A stretch of DNA of 64,000 nucleotides from Sphingomonas mollis (GCF_016427505.1 NZ_JAELXS010000005.1:1-64000), one strand, 5' to 3'. Shown: positions 34,545 through 45,237, counted from the first letter of the stretch. Numbers and translations: made by a program. The notes: generated by a model not told the origin, from the sequence alone.

Positions 34545-36987
34545 GCAAACTCGCTCCCAGCTTGGCCGCCGCCGCGACGACCTTGTCGGCGATCGCCTTC
34601 AGATCGGCCTCGGCGAAGCTCTTGTCGCCCGGTTGCAGGACGATCTCGACCGCGACCGACTTCTCGACTCCATTGTCCGTGGCACGCTCGAACACGTCGA
34701 ACACGCGGGCGGCGACGATCGCCACCTTGTCCGCGCCCCGGATCGCGCGGATCAGCGCATCGCCGGTCAACGCCGCCGGCACGAGGAACGCGAAATCGCG
34801 CCGCACCGCCTGCAACACCGGCGGCGCATAGGCGGCGCGCATAAAGCCTGCCTGCCGCTTGCCCGGCACCGCATCCAGATACACCTCCGCCGCCGCGACC
34901 GCGCCGTCGAGGTCGAACGCCTTGACCAGGCTGGGGTGCAGCATCCCGAACCGCGCCAGGATCGTCTTCGGCCCCAGCCGCAGCGTGCCGGATTGACCGG
35001 GATGCCATGCCTCGCCGGCCTCCCCCATCACCTGCAGGTTGTCGACCGGCGCACCGGCGGCAGCGAGCAGCGCCAGCGCCTCCGCCTTGGCGTCATAGGC
35101 GTCGAACGACACCGCCTTGCCCTCTCGCCAGCCCCGCGCCCGGCGGTCGCCGGCCAGCACCAGACCCAGCGTCGCGCGCTCGCCCTCGGCCAGATAGCGC
35201 CGCCCGATCTCGAACAGCCGGACGCTGCCGGCACCCCGACGCAAATTGCGCTCGGCGGCGGACAGGATGCCGGGCAGCAACGAGGGGCGCATCACCTTCA
35301 GCTCCTCGCTGATCGGATTGGCGAGCGTGAAGGCACCGCCGCCGAACGACGCCGCCTGCGCCTCCGGCAGGAAGCTCCACGTCACCGCCTCGTCCAGTCC
35401 GCGCGCCGCCGCGGCGCGACGGACACGGCGTTCCAGCTTCTGCTCGGGCGTCGCGGTCGGCCGGGCGACGCCGGGGATACGCGGCAGCGGCACGGGGGCG
35501 ACCTTGTCGATCCCCTCGATCCGGATGACTTCCTCGACCAGATCGGCAGGGCCATCGATATCGCGCCGCCACGTCGGCACCCGCACCGGCCACGCACCCT
35601 CGATCGTCGAGAACAGCAGGTCGCTATAGTCGTCCGGCTGGCATATCGCCCCGACCGAAAAGCCCAGCGACAACAGAATGCGCGCCTGCCGCTCCGGCGC
35701 GACCGACAGGCCGCCCAGCGTGCGGCACAGGTCGGGATCATACGTCACGATCCGTGGTTCCAGCGGCGGCTCGCCCGCCCGCGTGATCGCGCCCGGCGTG
35801 CCGCCGCAATGCGCGACCACCAGATGCGTCGCGATCGCCAGCCCGTCGTCGAGGAACGCCGGATCGACGCCCCGTTCGAACCGCTGGCGCGCATCGCTGG
35901 TCAGCGTCAGCTTCTGGCCGGTGCGGGCGATGTGATCGGGATCGAAGAACGCGCATTCGATCAGCACGTCGGTCGTCGTGTCCGACACGCCCGAATGCTC
36001 GCCACCCATGATGCCGCCGATGTCGTGCACGGCCGCATCGTCGGCGATCACCGTCATCGTGGCGTCCAGCGCATAGGTCTTGCCGTTCAGCGCCAGCACC
36101 TGCTCCCCGTCCCGCGCCTTGCGCGCGACGAGGGCGCCGGACAGCTTGGCGCGATCATAGACGTGCAGCGGCCGGCCGAGATCGACCGAAACGAAATTGG
36201 TGATATCGACCAGTACCGAAATCGGCTTCTGTCCGATCGCGGTCAGCCGCCGCCGCATCCATTCCGGCGCGGCACCGTTCGTCACACCCGATACCGCCTG
36301 CGCGTAGAAGGCGGGGCAGCCGGCGGGGTCGTCGGTGCGCACGTCCGGTGCCGGACCGTCGCCCTCGACGGGCGCCAGCGTCGTCATCCGATATGCCTCG
36401 GCCAGCGGCTTCAGCGTCCCCAGCCCCGCCGCCGCCAGATCGCGCGCGATGCCGCGCACGCCCATGCAATCCTGCCGGTTGGGGGTGATCGCCACGTCGA
36501 TGACCGGATCGATCAGCCCGGCAAAATCGGCATAGCTGGTGCCGACCGGCGCATCATCGGCCAGTTCGATGATGCCGTCATGACCCTCACCGATCTGAAG
36601 CTCGCGCGCCGAACACATCATGCCGTTCGATTCGACGCCGCGGATCGCCGCGACCTTCAGCGTGATATCGGCGCCCGGCACATAGGTACCCGGCCCGCCG
36701 AACACGCCGACCAGCCCGGCGCGCGCATTGGGCGCACCGCACACGACCTGCAACGGCGCACCGCCGTTCACCTCCGGCCCGGCGTCGACCGATAGCACCT
36801 GCAACTTGTCCGCCTGAGGATGCGGTGCCGCCGACAGGACGCGCGCGACGCGGAACGGGGCCAGCGCCTCGCCCGGATTGTGGACGCCCTCCACCTCCAG
36901 CCCGATGCGGGTCAGCGCCTCGACGATGGTGTCGAGCGCGGCGGTGGTGTCGAGATGCTCGCGGAGCCAACCCAGCGTGAACTTCAT
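34537..36987 (-). CDS. pheT: Phenylalanine-tRNA ligase beta subunit
   Basis: 816 residues: tRNA-binding domain about 39-150, B3/B4 editing region, B5 domain about 400-475, catalytic-like domain, and C-terminal anticodon-binding FDX-ACB domain ([20 protein letters not shown]). Start ATG overlaps the pheS stop (ATGA). Together with PheS charges tRNA-Phe. Confidence 0.97.
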   Translation of the reverse strand: MKFTLGWLREHLDTTAALDTIVEALTRIGLEVEGVHNPGEALAPFRVARVLSAAPHPQADKLQVLSVDAGPEVNGGAPLQVVCGAPNARAGLVGVFGGPGTYVPGADITLKVAAIRGVESNGMMCSARELQIGEGHDGIIELADDAPVGTSYADFAGLIDPVIDVAITPNRQDCMGVRGIARDLAAAGLGTLKPLAEAYRMTTLAPVEGDGPAPDVRTDDPAGCPAFYAQAVSGVTNGAAPEWMRRRLTAIGQKPISVLVDITNFVSVDLGRPLHVYDRAKLSGALVARKARDGEQVLALNGKTYALDATMTVIADDAAVHDIGGIMGGEHSGVSDTTTDVLIECAFFDPDHIARTGQKLTLTSDARQRFERGVDPAFLDDGLAIATHLVVAHCGGTPGAITRAGEPPLEPRIVTYDPDLCRTLGGLSVAPERQARILLSLGFSVGAICQPDDYSDLLFSTIEGAWPVRVPTWRRDIDGPADLVEEVIRIEGIDKVAPVPLPRIPGVARPTATPEQKLERRVRRAAAARGLDEAVTWSFLPEAQAASFGGGAFTLANPISEELKVMRPSLLPGILSAAERNLRRGAGSVRLFEIGRRYLAEGERATLGLVLAGDRRARGWREGKAVSFDAYDAKAEALALLAAAGAPVDNLQVMGEAGEAWHPGQSGTLRLGPKTILARFGMLHPSLVKAFDLDGAVAAAEVYLDAVPGKRQAGFMRAAYAPPVLQAVRRDFAFLVPAALTGDALIRAIRGADKVAIVAARVFDVFERATDNGVEKSVAVEIVLQPGDKSFAEADLKAIADKVVAAAAKLGASLRG

Positions 36988-38090
36988 GCGCCCACTCCCC
37001 CGGACAATGTGGGTACGTCGAGGCTGGAGAAGCCGTAATGCTTCAGCCAACGGATATCGCCGTCGAAGAAGGCGCGCAGATCGTCCATCCCGTATTTCAG
37101 CATCGCCAGCCGGTCGATTCCGCAGCCGAAGGCGAAGCCCTGCCACTCGGCCGGGTCCAGGCCGCACGCCTCGATCACCTTCGGATGGACCATGCCACTG
37201 CCCAGCACCTCCATCCAGCCGCCGTCGGCCGCATCACCGGACCCGCCGATCACGCGCTTGCCCTTGATGACGGTGTAGCCGACGTCGATCTCAGCCGATG
37301 GTTCGGTGAAGGGGAAATAGCTGGGACGCAGGCGCAGGACGATGTCGTCGCGCTCGAAGAACGCCTTCAGGAACGTCTCCAGCGTCCATTTCAGATGGCC
37401 GAGCGTGATGCCCTTGTCGATCACCAGCCCCTCGACCTGATGGAACATCGGCGTGTGCGTGGCATCCGAATCGGAGCGATAGGTGCGGCCCGGCGCGATG
37501 ATGCGGATCGGCGGCTTCTGGTCCAGCATCGTGCGGATCTGCACCGGCGATGTGTGGGTGCGCAGCACGCGCGGCGTGGTCCGCTCGTCGCCATCCTCGC
37601 TGCCCGCCAGATAGAAGGTATCGTGCATCGCCCGCGCCGGATGCGTTTCGGGAATGTTGAGTGCGGTGAAATTGTGCCAGTCGGTCTCGATCTCCGGCCC
37701 GGTCGCCACGGCGAAGCCCAGATCGGCGAAGATTTCCGCCAACTCGTCCATCACCTGGCTGACCGGGTGGATCGTGCCCGCCATCGGCACCTCGGCCGGC
37801 AGCGTCATGTCGAGCGTCTCGCTGGCGAGCCGCGCATCGAGCGCCGCCGTCTCCAGCGCCGCCTTGCGCGCGCCGATCGCCGCCGTCACCGCCTCACGCA
37901 GGGCGTGGATGCGCGGACCCTCTGCCTGCCGCTGATCCGGTGTCATGCCGCCCAGCGTCTTCAGCAATTGCGTGACGCGCCCCTGCTTGCCCAGCGCATC
38001 GACACGCACGGCGTCGAGCGCATCGAGGCCGGGTGCCGCGGCGACGGCCGCCAGCAGGTGGTCGCGCATATGGTCGAGGTCGTCCGTCAC
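36984..38090 (-). CDS. pheS: Phenylalanine-tRNA ligase alpha subunit
   Basis: 368 residues. Class II aminoacyl-tRNA synthetase core with [34 protein letters not shown] motif 2 and a [17 protein letters not shown] motif 3. GTG start at 38090 with AGGAG 7 bases upstream is chosen over the longer frame, which enters the GIY-YIG gene. Confidence 0.96.
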   Translation of the reverse strand: MTDDLDHMRDHLLAAVAAAPGLDALDAVRVDALGKQGRVTQLLKTLGGMTPDQRQAEGPRIHALREAVTAAIGARKAALETAALDARLASETLDMTLPAEVPMAGTIHPVSQVMDELAEIFADLGFAVATGPEIETDWHNFTALNIPETHPARAMHDTFYLAGSEDGDERTTPRVLRTHTSPVQIRTMLDQKPPIRIIAPGRTYRSDSDATHTPMFHQVEGLVIDKGITLGHLKWTLETFLKAFFERDDIVLRLRPSYFPFTEPSAEIDVGYTVIKGKRVIGGSGDAADGGWMEVLGSGMVHPKVIEACGLDPAEWQGFAFGCGIDRLAMLKYGMDDLRAFFDGDIRWLKHYGFSSLDVPTLSGGVGA

Positions 38091-38091
38091 T

Positions 38092-38421
38092 TCATACTCC
38101 TGCGGATGCCGTCGCCATGCGGGGCAGTCCAAAACCGATCGCGAGATCGTCCCATTGTTCGTTGCGCGCCTCGATCAGGTCGATCTTCCAGGCCCGCCGC
38201 CATTCCTTCATCCGCTTTTCCCGAAGGATCGCGGCATCCATCGTGTCGTGCATCTCGTACCAGACGAGTTGCCTGACGCCGTACCGCTGCGTGAAGCCGG
38301 GGATCAACCCCTCGCGATGCTGAACGATGCGGGCAAGCAGATTCGAGGTGACCCCGATGTAGAGCGTACCGTGGCGGCGACTGGCAAGGATGTACACGCA
38401 CGGCTGGAAAGTTTCGCGCAC
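38092..38421 (-). CDS. GIY-YIG family small nuclease-like protein
   Basis: About 109 residues from GTG 38421 (GAGG 6-7 bases upstream). Motif [20 protein letters not shown] then [10 protein letters not shown] is the GIY-YIG core, and [18 protein letters not shown] is typical of the short UPF0213-type proteins. Biological role unknown. Sits between rplT and pheS with the 38477-38585 repeat upstream. The longer frame to 38544 crosses that repeat and is unlikely. Confidence 0.8.
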   Translation of the reverse strand: MRETFQPCVYILASRRHGTLYIGVTSNLLARIVQHREGLIPGFTQRYGVRQLVWYEMHDTMDAAILREKRMKEWRRAWKIDLIEARNEQWDDLAIGFGLPRMATASAGV

Positions 38422-38476
38422 GGTCGTCCTCGTGTCCTGTGAGCGGGCTGTGCATACCAAGGCCGCCCGCCCCTGT

Positions 38477-38585
38477 CCGTCATCCCGGCGAACGCCGGGA
38501 CCCATGGCCGCGGTGAACGTGGTGCGGGAACGCGCCCTTACCAATGTTCCGTATCCATGGGTCCCGGCGTTCGCCGGGATGACGG
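38477..38585. repeat. Perfect 31-base inverted repeat between rplT and GIY-YIG gene
   Basis: Arms 38477-38507 and 38555-38585 are exact reverse complements (start CCGTCATCCCGGCGAACGCC) with a 47-base spacer. Unlike the others it lies between co-directional genes, so it may end rplT transcription or process the mRNA. Confidence 0.8.
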
Positions 38586-38678
38586 AAGGGATGGTAATGA
38601 CGGGGACAACTCCCCAAACCGAAACGGGGCGCCGGTGTTGCCACCGACGCCCCGCCCGAAACCACTACGTCAGGTCGC

Positions 38679-39044
38679 TTATGCGGCCTGGGGCAGCGCC
38701 GCCTTCGCCTGCGCGATGATCGCGCTGAAGGTGACCGCCTCGTGCATGGCGATGTCGGCCAAGACCTTCCGGTCCAGTTCGACGCCCGCCAGCTTCAGAC
38801 CGTGCATGAACTGCGAATAGGTCAGGCCCTCGGCCCGGACGCCGGCGTTGATGCGCTGGATCCACAGGCCACGGAACGTACGCTTCTTAACCTTGCGGTC
38901 GCGATATGCGTACTGGCCGGCCTTTTCGACGGCCTGACGGGCGATGCGGATGGTGTTCTTGCGACGGCCATAATAGCCCTTCGCCTGAACCAGAATACGC
39001 TTGTGCTTGGCGCGGGTGGTAACACCCCGTTTTACGCGTGCCAT
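38679..39044 (-). CDS. rplT: 50S ribosomal protein L20
   Basis: 121 residues, full-length L20 ([40 protein letters not shown]). Needed for early 50S assembly. Follows rpmI by 18 bases. Confidence 0.98.
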   Translation of the reverse strand: MARVKRGVTTRAKHKRILVQAKGYYGRRKNTIRIARQAVEKAGQYAYRDRKVKKRTFRGLWIQRINAGVRAEGLTYSQFMHGLKLAGVELDRKVLADIAMHEAVTFSAIIAQAKAALPQAA

Positions 39045-39062
39045 CTATCTATATCCTTCCGC

Positions 39063-39266
39063 TCAACCGAGACCGTACGGCGCCCAGGCCTTCACCGTCG
39101 CGGTGTCGGCTTTCGACAGCAGCTTCGTGCCGCGGTTCTGGCGGATGTACTTGCCGTTGTGGTGCGCCAGGCGGTGGCGCTTGCCGGCGACGCCGTGCTT
39201 CAGCAGGCCGGTGGCAGTGAGCTTGAAGCGTTTCTTGACGCCGCTCTTCGTCTTCAGCTTGGGCAT
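39063..39266 (-). CDS. rpmI: 50S ribosomal protein L35
   Basis: 67 residues (MPKLKTKSGVKKRFKLTATG, HRLAHHNGKYIRQNRGTKLL). ATG at 39266 with AAAGG upstream; the longer frame is not ribosomal. infC, its common upstream partner, is absent. The leader (39267-39370) contains a stem with GCGCTTC arms but no recognisable autoregulatory element. Confidence 0.97.
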   Translation of the reverse strand: MPKLKTKSGVKKRFKLTATGLLKHGVAGKRHRLAHHNGKYIRQNRGTKLLSKADTATVKAWAPYGLG

Positions 39267-39376
39267 TTTGGTCCTTTCGGTTGGCGAAGCTGGGACAGCC
39301 GCGGCAGCCCTTGATGGCCGGGCAGTCCTGTAGCGCTTCGCTCGTGAAGCGCGGCCCTTAGCCGCCCCGTCCGCGA

Positions 39377-41542
39377 ATGGCAACCGATGCGGAACCGAAA
39401 CCGTCGCCGGAGCGTCGGGGCGCGATGGATAGCACAGCGCCGCGTACCGACGACCCCACGCCGGATGCGCGTCCGTCCCGTCGGCGCCGGCTGATCCGCA
39501 ACATCGCGCTGGGCATCGTCGTCGCGATCCTGGCGGTCTGGCTGGTCCTATTCATCACCAAGGGACGGTTCCTGAAGCGGCCGTTCGAAAGCATCGTCGG
39601 CGGCCTGATGCATCGCACCGTCGACGTGGGCGGCGATTTCCAGCTTTATTTCGCGCCCCTGCGGATCAAATTTTATGCCGAGGGGATAACGATCTCGAAC
39701 CCCGGCTGGGCCACCCGCCCCGCCCTGTTCACCGCCGACCGGATCGAGGCGCGAATCGCGCCGCTGTCGCTGTTATTCGGCAAGCGGCACATCTATTGGC
39801 TCGATCTGGTCAATGGCGCGGTCGATCTGGAATGGAACCGGCCGCACAGCACCAACAGCTGGACGTTCAGCGACAAGAAGGGCGGCGAGCCGCTCGCCTT
39901 CCCCCGCATCGACGTCGCCACCGTTACCGGCACACAGGTCCGCTATCTCGACCCCCGGATGCGCCTGCTCGCCAATGTCGCGGTGGACGATATCAGGTCG
40001 CAGGACGCCCGTATCGGCAAGGCGGTGGGCTTGAAGGGCGATGGCCGCCTGCGCGACACGCCGTTCACCGTCACCGCGCGGCTGCTGTCGCCGGATGCCA
40101 CCGCCAATCGTGGTCGCAACGAACTGGTCGCGCGGATGCGGGCGGCGGGCAACACCATCGACGTGGCGGGCACGCTGCCCTCGATCGCCGATATCGAAAA
40201 CGTGCCGCTGCGCACACTGGCGCGGGGTCGTGACATGTCGACGCTGCTCGGCATCATCGGCGTCGCCATTCCACAGACCCGCACCTATCGCATCCATGCG
40301 CAGCTGGTGAAGGCGGGCGAGGAATATCGCTTCACACGGATGGCCGGCACGTTCGGCAACAGCGATCTCGCCGGCCGGCTGACGATCACCAACGGCGATC
40401 GCATCCATCTCGATTCGCAGCTCGCCACCCGGCGGCTGGACATCATCGATGCCGCCCCGTTCATCGGCTACAACCCCGATATCGTCGCGGAGAAGGGCGC
40501 GGTCGCCGCCGCCGCCGCGACCGGTGCCGCGCCGCAGCGACTGCTGCCCGATGCGCCGTTGCCGATCCAGACGATGCAGTTGTTCGATGCCGATCTGAAA
40601 TGGACGGTCGGGATCGTCCGGTCGCGCAACCTGCCGATCTCGAACATCGACCTGACGCTCGATCTCGATCGCGGCAAGCTGACGCTGTCGCCGCTGACGT
40701 TCGCGATGGCGCGCGGCAATGTCGCCTCCGACATGATCTTCGACACGCGCCAGCGGCCAAGCGCGGTGACGTACGATATCCGCCTCGCCCCCACGCCGAT
40801 GGGACGGTTGCTGGCCGGTTACGGCCTCGCCGAATCGGGGACCAGCGGCACGATCAAGGGGCGCATCCAGTTGAAGGGTCGCGGCGATTCGATCCACGAC
40901 TCGCTGTCCACCTCGGCCGGGCGCATCGCCTTCGTGATGCCGCAGGGGACGTTGTGGACGCGCAACGTCCAGCTGGCCGAACTGGATCTCGGTACGTTCG
41001 CGCAGAAGATGTTCGAGGACAAGCTGAAGAAGCCGGTGCAGGTGAATTGCGGGCTGATCGGCTTCACCGTCCGCAATGGCGTCGCCGCCGCCGATCCGAT
41101 CCTGATCGACACGTCGAAGAACGTCATTGTCGGCCGTGGCGGATTCAGTTTCCGGAACGAGGCGGTCGATCTGGCCTTCCGCGCCGATGGCAAGAAATTC
41201 TCGTTCCTGTCCGGTCAGTCACCCGTCGGGCTGGGCGGTTATTTCGCGAAGCCGACGCTGAACGTCATCAGCGGTGAATTGCTGAGCCGTGCGGGTGCCG
41301 GACTGGGGCTGGCGCTGGTGGCCACGCCGATCGCCGGAGTGCTGGCGTTCGTGGATGTGGGCGATGCCAAGGCGACCGCCTGTGGCCCGGTCCTCGCAGG
41401 CGCCACCGCGATACAGCAGCGCACGACCGAGGGTAAACCCCGCGACGATGTCGGGCGCGGCACCACCGCCACATCCGAAGACGGCAAGGCGAGCAAGGGC
41501 CAACAGAAGAATCAGCGGAAGAAATTTCTCGGAATTTTCTGA
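39377..41542 (+). CDS. AsmA family protein
   Basis: 721 residues: cytoplasmic basic N-terminus, one membrane helix (IRNIALGIVVAILAVWLVLF, about 41-60), then a long periplasmic beta-rich region with AsmA features (DRIEARIAPLSLLFGKRHIY, TIKGRIQLKGRGDSIHDSLS, GTLWTRNVQLAELDLG). AsmA/YhdP-type proteins bridge inner and outer membrane in lipid transport. Start may be ATG 39377 or 39425; the latter has a somewhat better GGAG. Divergent from rpmI. Confidence 0.8.
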   Translation: MATDAEPKPSPERRGAMDSTAPRTDDPTPDARPSRRRRLIRNIALGIVVAILAVWLVLFITKGRFLKRPFESIVGGLMHRTVDVGGDFQLYFAPLRIKFYAEGITISNPGWATRPALFTADRIEARIAPLSLLFGKRHIYWLDLVNGAVDLEWNRPHSTNSWTFSDKKGGEPLAFPRIDVATVTGTQVRYLDPRMRLLANVAVDDIRSQDARIGKAVGLKGDGRLRDTPFTVTARLLSPDATANRGRNELVARMRAAGNTIDVAGTLPSIADIENVPLRTLARGRDMSTLLGIIGVAIPQTRTYRIHAQLVKAGEEYRFTRMAGTFGNSDLAGRLTITNGDRIHLDSQLATRRLDIIDAAPFIGYNPDIVAEKGAVAAAAATGAAPQRLLPDAPLPIQTMQLFDADLKWTVGIVRSRNLPISNIDLTLDLDRGKLTLSPLTFAMARGNVASDMIFDTRQRPSAVTYDIRLAPTPMGRLLAGYGLAESGTSGTIKGRIQLKGRGDSIHDSLSTSAGRIAFVMPQGTLWTRNVQLAELDLGTFAQKMFEDKLKKPVQVNCGLIGFTVRNGVAAADPILIDTSKNVIVGRGGFSFRNEAVDLAFRADGKKFSFLSGQSPVGLGGYFAKPTLNVISGELLSRAGAGLGLALVATPIAGVLAFVDVGDAKATACGPVLAGATAIQQRTTEGKPRDDVGRGTTATSEDGKASKGQQKNQRKKFLGIF

Positions 41543-41716
41543 CCGATCCGTCCAACGACGCACCGGTTGCCATCCGCGCCCCGGCGATCCATCACGCACG
41601 ACGATCCAAACGACATCCCTGCTGTTGCGATATCCGTCGTAGCGGTTCGGTCTTACCTTTATCAATAGGTTGGTGACAGTCTATCAGTTCATTTCTGTAG
41701 TGAATCGGGTTATGGG

Positions 41717-41731
41717 ATGACAGGCTGTCAT
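41717..41731. promoter_or_regulatory. Perfect palindrome over a start codon
   Basis: ATGACAG and CTGTCAT arms (7 bases) around one base, with the second arm containing the first two bases of the ATG at 41730. A symmetric site here could be an autoregulatory operator for the winged-helix-like protein. Confidence 0.35.
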
Positions 41732-42479
41732 GGATCGATCTTCGACGACTAAACCGGCTTCATCGCCCATCAGACGGGCCGAGCGCAGCCCGTCCTTCCC
41801 CTATATCGGCCTGACCAGGGCGGTCGAGCGGCTGACCGAATTTCATCGGCAGGCGGAACGCCACGACATCTCCGTCGCCGATGCGGCGACTCTCGCTTGG
41901 GGACTGACGCCCAGAAGCAGCGCCGCGTTGCAGACGGTGGCCGCGCTGCTGGCCTATGGGCTGATCGACAGCCGCGGGGCGGGCGATCGCCGGACGGTGC
42001 GGATATCCGATCTCGGCCGCCGCGCCATGACGGACCAACTTCCGGGCGAAAGGGAACAGGCATTGGCGGTCGCGGCGCTGAAGCCCCGGCTCATCACTGA
42101 GTTCCGCGATCGCTGGGGGCCGGAGCGCCCGGCCAATGCCGTCGCTACCGATTTGCTGACCGCGCATGGCCTGACTACCGATGGTGCACGGGCGTTCCTG
42201 CGCGTTTATGACGACACCGTCGCCTATGCGCTGGTCACCAGTCCCAGAACCATCGACGAACCGGCGTATCCCGATACGCCCCCGTTCGACGCATCGACCA
42301 TCGACACACGGCCCGGGGAAGAGACGAACCGCTTCACGATCGACGAGGGGGTGGTGACGATCGTCTTTCCGGCGGTGATGACGCCCGACAGCGTCGACGA
42401 GCTGGAACAGTTCCTGAACCTGTTCATCAAACGGGCAAGACGTCGCGCCGTTGCCCATGCCGACCGGGCGCCTGACTGA
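41730..42479 (+). CDS. Hypothetical protein with winged-helix-like N-terminus
   Basis: 249 residues. Residues about 24-105 (PYIGLTRAVERLTEFHRQAE, ALQTVAALLAYGLIDSRGAG, DRRTVRISDLGRRAM) look like a winged helix with its wing. C-terminal part (about 110-245) has no recognised family and ends with a helix-rich segment. Probably DNA-binding; target unknown. Upstream 41543-41716 is AT-richer and could hold its promoter. Confidence 0.55.
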   Translation: MDRSSTTKPASSPIRRAERSPSFPYIGLTRAVERLTEFHRQAERHDISVADAATLAWGLTPRSSAALQTVAALLAYGLIDSRGAGDRRTVRISDLGRRAMTDQLPGEREQALAVAALKPRLITEFRDRWGPERPANAVATDLLTAHGLTTDGARAFLRVYDDTVAYALVTSPRTIDEPAYPDTPPFDASTIDTRPGEETNRFTIDEGVVTIVFPAVMTPDSVDELEQFLNLFIKRARRRAVAHADRAPD

Positions 42480-42503
42480 CGTCCACCAGGCCGGCCGAAC
42501 GCG

Positions 42504-43340
42504 TCAGTGGCTTCCCGGACCGTGGGCGTCATGCGAATGCGGCACCGATCGGATCGCCTCCAGCACGTCGTCGGTCCGCGCGGGATCGCCGATCGCCAGC
42601 ACATGGCCGATGCTCGACGCGGTCAGCGGGTCGCCGTCCCAGTCGCACATCCGCCCGCCTGCTCCCTCGACCACCGGCACCAGCGCCGCGAAGTCATAGA
42701 GTTGCAGCCCCGATTCGGCGACGATATCCAGATGGCCCGACGCCAGCAGGCCGTAATTGTAACAGTCCCCGCCATAGATCGGTCCCTGTCGCGGCGCGCC
42801 GCCGCTGACCGCCGCGACCAGCGCCATGAAATGCGGCACGTCACCCTCGGCGAACAGGTGCGGGCTGGTCGTCGCCACCGTCGCACCCTCCAGCGCGGCG
42901 CAGGACCGGGTGCGGACCGGCACGCCGTTGAACAGCGTCGGCCGCCCCGCCACGCCGATCCAGCGTTCGCGCTGCACCGGCTGGTCGATGATCCCCAGCA
43001 CCGGCCAGCCATCCTCGACCAGCGCGATCAGCGTGCCGAAGATGGCGCGGCCGGCGGTGAAGCTGCGCGTGCCGTCGATCGGGTCCAGCACCCATTGCCG
43101 GCCGGTCACGCCCTCCCTGATGCCATATTCCTCGCCGTGGATGCCGTCGCCGGACCGCTCCGCCTCGATCAGCCGGCGCATCGCCGCCTCCGCCTCGCGG
43201 TCGGCCAGCGTGACGGGGGAGCGATCCTCCTTCAGTTCCAGCCCATGGGGCTGGCGGAAATACGGGCGGATCACCGCGCCCGCCGCATCGGCGAGGGCAT
43301 GGGCGAGATCGATATCGGATTGCGTGACGGGCATCGCCAA
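42504..43340 (-). CDS. hisN: Inositol monophosphatase family, histidinol-phosphatase-like
   Basis: 278 residues with the family's metal and substrate motifs: GDGIHGEEYG (Glu pair), WVLDPIDGTRSF, and C-terminal LYDFAALVPVVEGAGG. Close in build to the HisN type that removes phosphate from histidinol phosphate, although other substrates are possible. Start at 43340 or ATG 43334. Last 20 residues are His-rich (SHDAHGPGSH), which is unusual for the family and may bind metal. Confidence 0.75.
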   Translation of the reverse strand: MAMPVTQSDIDLAHALADAAGAVIRPYFRQPHGLELKEDRSPVTLADREAEAAMRRLIEAERSGDGIHGEEYGIREGVTGRQWVLDPIDGTRSFTAGRAIFGTLIALVEDGWPVLGIIDQPVQRERWIGVAGRPTLFNGVPVRTRSCAALEGATVATTSPHLFAEGDVPHFMALVAAVSGGAPRQGPIYGGDCYNYGLLASGHLDIVAESGLQLYDFAALVPVVEGAGGRMCDWDGDPLTASSIGHVLAIGDPARTDDVLEAIRSVPHSHDAHGPGSH

Positions 43341-43397
43341 TGCCTATCGCGCCTCTCCGCGCCGCGCTACACCGCTGATAACATCTGGAAGAGGATC

Positions 43398-43940
43398 ATG
43401 AATATGCGCAACCTCCTGCTCGTCGCCGCTGCCGCCATCGCCCTGTCGGCCGTCCCCGCCACCGCCGCGCTGAAACTGGGTGCCAAGGCGCCCGATTTCG
43501 CCACCCGCGGCGCCATCGCGGGCAAGGTGATGCCGATCAACCTGAAGGATCAGTTGAAAAAGGGCCCCGTCGTCCTCTACTTCTTCCCTGCCGCCTTCAC
43601 CGGTGGCTGCAACGCCGAAGCGCATGCCTTTGCCGAGGCGATCCCCCAGTTCAAGGCGGCCGGCGCGACCGTGATCGGCATGTCCGCCGACAATGTCGAA
43701 ACGCTCGCCCGCTTCTCGTCCGAAAAGTGCGCCGGTCAGTTCGCCGTCGCCAGCGCCGGCCCGGCGGTGGTGAAGGGGTACGACGTGGCGCTGGGCAAGG
43801 AAGTACAGGGCCGCAACGTCACGTCGCGCACCAGCTACGTCATCGGTCGGGACGGCCGTGTGGCATTCGTCCATGACGATATGAATCCCGGCGATCACGT
43901 TGCCCAGACGCTGGCGGCGGTGAAGAAGCTGCACGGCTGA
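43398..43940 (+). CDS. Exported peroxiredoxin
   Basis: 180 residues. Signal peptide 1-23 (ends PATAA), then an AhpC/TSA thioredoxin fold: LGAKAPDFATRG, VVLYFFPAAFTGGCNAEAHA with the peroxidatic Cys, and a second Cys in FSSEKCAGQFAV about 45 residues later. Likely reduces peroxides in the periplasm. The active-site turn is FTGGC instead of the usual FTPVC. Confidence 0.82.
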   Translation: MNMRNLLLVAAAAIALSAVPATAALKLGAKAPDFATRGAIAGKVMPINLKDQLKKGPVVLYFFPAAFTGGCNAEAHAFAEAIPQFKAAGATVIGMSADNVETLARFSSEKCAGQFAVASAGPAVVKGYDVALGKEVQGRNVTSRTSYVIGRDGRVAFVHDDMNPGDHVAQTLAAVKKLHG

Positions 43941-44031
43941 TCGGGCAAAGATCGACCCGATCTGGTTATAATTACCCATCGCTAATGTTTCTACGCTAGA
44001 CCTTGCTTCAGGGGTAAGTGGAGACGAAGCG

Positions 44032-45060
44032 ATGGGGGATGCCAGTACTGCCTGGCGGGCACGGGAAGCCGACGGTTTGTTTCATCGAATCGGTGCGTTT
44101 CTCGCTGAACATCGATTGAGTCCCGAACCGGCGCATTATGCGTTCGCCTATGCGGTGCTCGTTGCGCCCAACGGGCCGTTGGCGGCACAGGTCGCTCGGC
44201 TGACCGATGGTGGCTGCCGGTTGACGCGCGAGGATATGGTGCGCCTGTCGGGCGGGCTGAGCGCCGGCGCCCCCGCGGCCGAATCGGAACGGCGGCAACC
44301 GCAACTCGATCAGGCCGAACGGCTGGTGGCCGAAACGCAGGCGCAGGTCGATGATTTCGCCGCGATCGTCCGTACCATGCGCCGCGAAACCAATGGCTTC
44401 GGCCGCGACCTCGCCCAGAGCGCCGCCGCGATCAACGAGGCGACGCCGGTGGCGGTCGCCGACCTGTCGCGCATCACCGGCGTGATGATCGCCCGTGCCA
44501 AGGATTCGGAGACGAAGCTGGCGCTGGCGACCGACGAAACCGAACGCCTGCGCACCAAGCTGGCCGAGGCGTGCGAAACGGCGCGGCGCGATCCGCTGAC
44601 CGGCCTCGCCAACCGGCTGGCCTTCGCGGAGGCCTATGCGACGCGCAAGCCCGATCAAGGTCCCTATTGTCTGGCGCTGTGCGACATCGACCATTTCAAG
44701 CGGGTCAACGACGTTCATGGCCACGGCGTCGGCGACCGGGTGCTGAAGATGATCGGTCACGCGCTGGTGGAGAATTGCAACGGCCAGCTCGTCACCCGTT
44801 ATGGCGGCGAGGAATTCGCGATCCTCATCAAGGGTATGAAGCTGACGGATGCCACCAAGATGATCGATCGCGCCCGCAAGACGATCGCGAACCGCCGGCT
44901 GCGCAACCGCGACACCGATGCGCCGATCGGTGCCGTCACCTTCTCCGCCGGCATCGTCGCGGTGGGCACGCATGAAAGCGCCGAGGAAGCGACCGATCGC
45001 GCCGACAAGCTGTTGTACAACGCCAAATCGCTGGGCCGCGACCGCGTTTGCGCCGGGTAA
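44032..45060 (+). CDS. Diguanylate cyclase (GGDEF domain)
   Basis: 342 residues. No membrane helix; N-terminal helical region and coiled-coil-like part (about 90-180), then a GGDEF domain with RRDPLTGLANR, CDIDHFKRVNDVHGHGVGDR and active-site GGEEF at 258-262. The RxxD inhibitory site before it is not present (residues read NGQLVTRY), so product inhibition may be lost. Makes cyclic di-GMP; the PilZ protein at 55276 is a possible local reader. Confidence 0.88.
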   Translation: MGDASTAWRAREADGLFHRIGAFLAEHRLSPEPAHYAFAYAVLVAPNGPLAAQVARLTDGGCRLTREDMVRLSGGLSAGAPAAESERRQPQLDQAERLVAETQAQVDDFAAIVRTMRRETNGFGRDLAQSAAAINEATPVAVADLSRITGVMIARAKDSETKLALATDETERLRTKLAEACETARRDPLTGLANRLAFAEAYATRKPDQGPYCLALCDIDHFKRVNDVHGHGVGDRVLKMIGHALVENCNGQLVTRYGGEEFAILIKGMKLTDATKMIDRARKTIANRRLRNRDTDAPIGAVTFSAGIVAVGTHESAEEATDRADKLLYNAKSLGRDRVCAG

Positions 45061-45125
45061 TAGCGGGGGGTCGGTGGAGCGGCGCGGACTGCCGATACCG
45101 ACCATCGCATTTCATCGTGATATCT

Positions 45126-45138
45126 GGCGAAATTCGCC
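45126..45138. promoter_or_regulatory. GGCGAA-A-TTCGCC palindrome, possible enhancer site
   Basis: Perfect 6-base arms with one central base, centred about 85 bases upstream of the -24 element of the sigma-54-type promoter at 45214. That is a usual distance for an activator-binding site. Confidence 0.35.
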
Positions 45139-45213
45139 GCCGTTGGTGGCGCGATACACCAAGTGTTCAGGGTCGCGCAAAACGCATCCTGCAAAAACAA
45201 CGGCTTAAGAAAC

Positions 45214-45229
45214 TGGCACGCCATCTGCA
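45214..45229 (+). promoter_or_regulatory. Sigma-54-type (-24/-12) promoter
   Basis: TGGCACG-CCAT-CTGCA has GG and GC separated by exactly 10 bases and differs from the consensus TGGCACG-N4-TTGCA at one base. Transcription would start near 45240, at the foot of the hairpin at 45238-45267. It is the only good match I found in the window. Confidence 0.65.
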
Positions 45230-45237
45230 ATGCAGCT

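Noticed and set aside
34306..36795. 829-codon plus-strand frame
   Set aside because: Shadow of pheT, a certain gene.
38422..38544. N-terminal extension of the GIY-YIG frame
   Set aside because: Crosses the perfect inverted repeat, and the residues are not family-like; GTG 38421 has a ribosome site.
39267..39376. Possible L20/L35 autoregulatory leader
   Set aside because: Only a short GCGCTTC stem is seen; it does not match known L20 leader structures.
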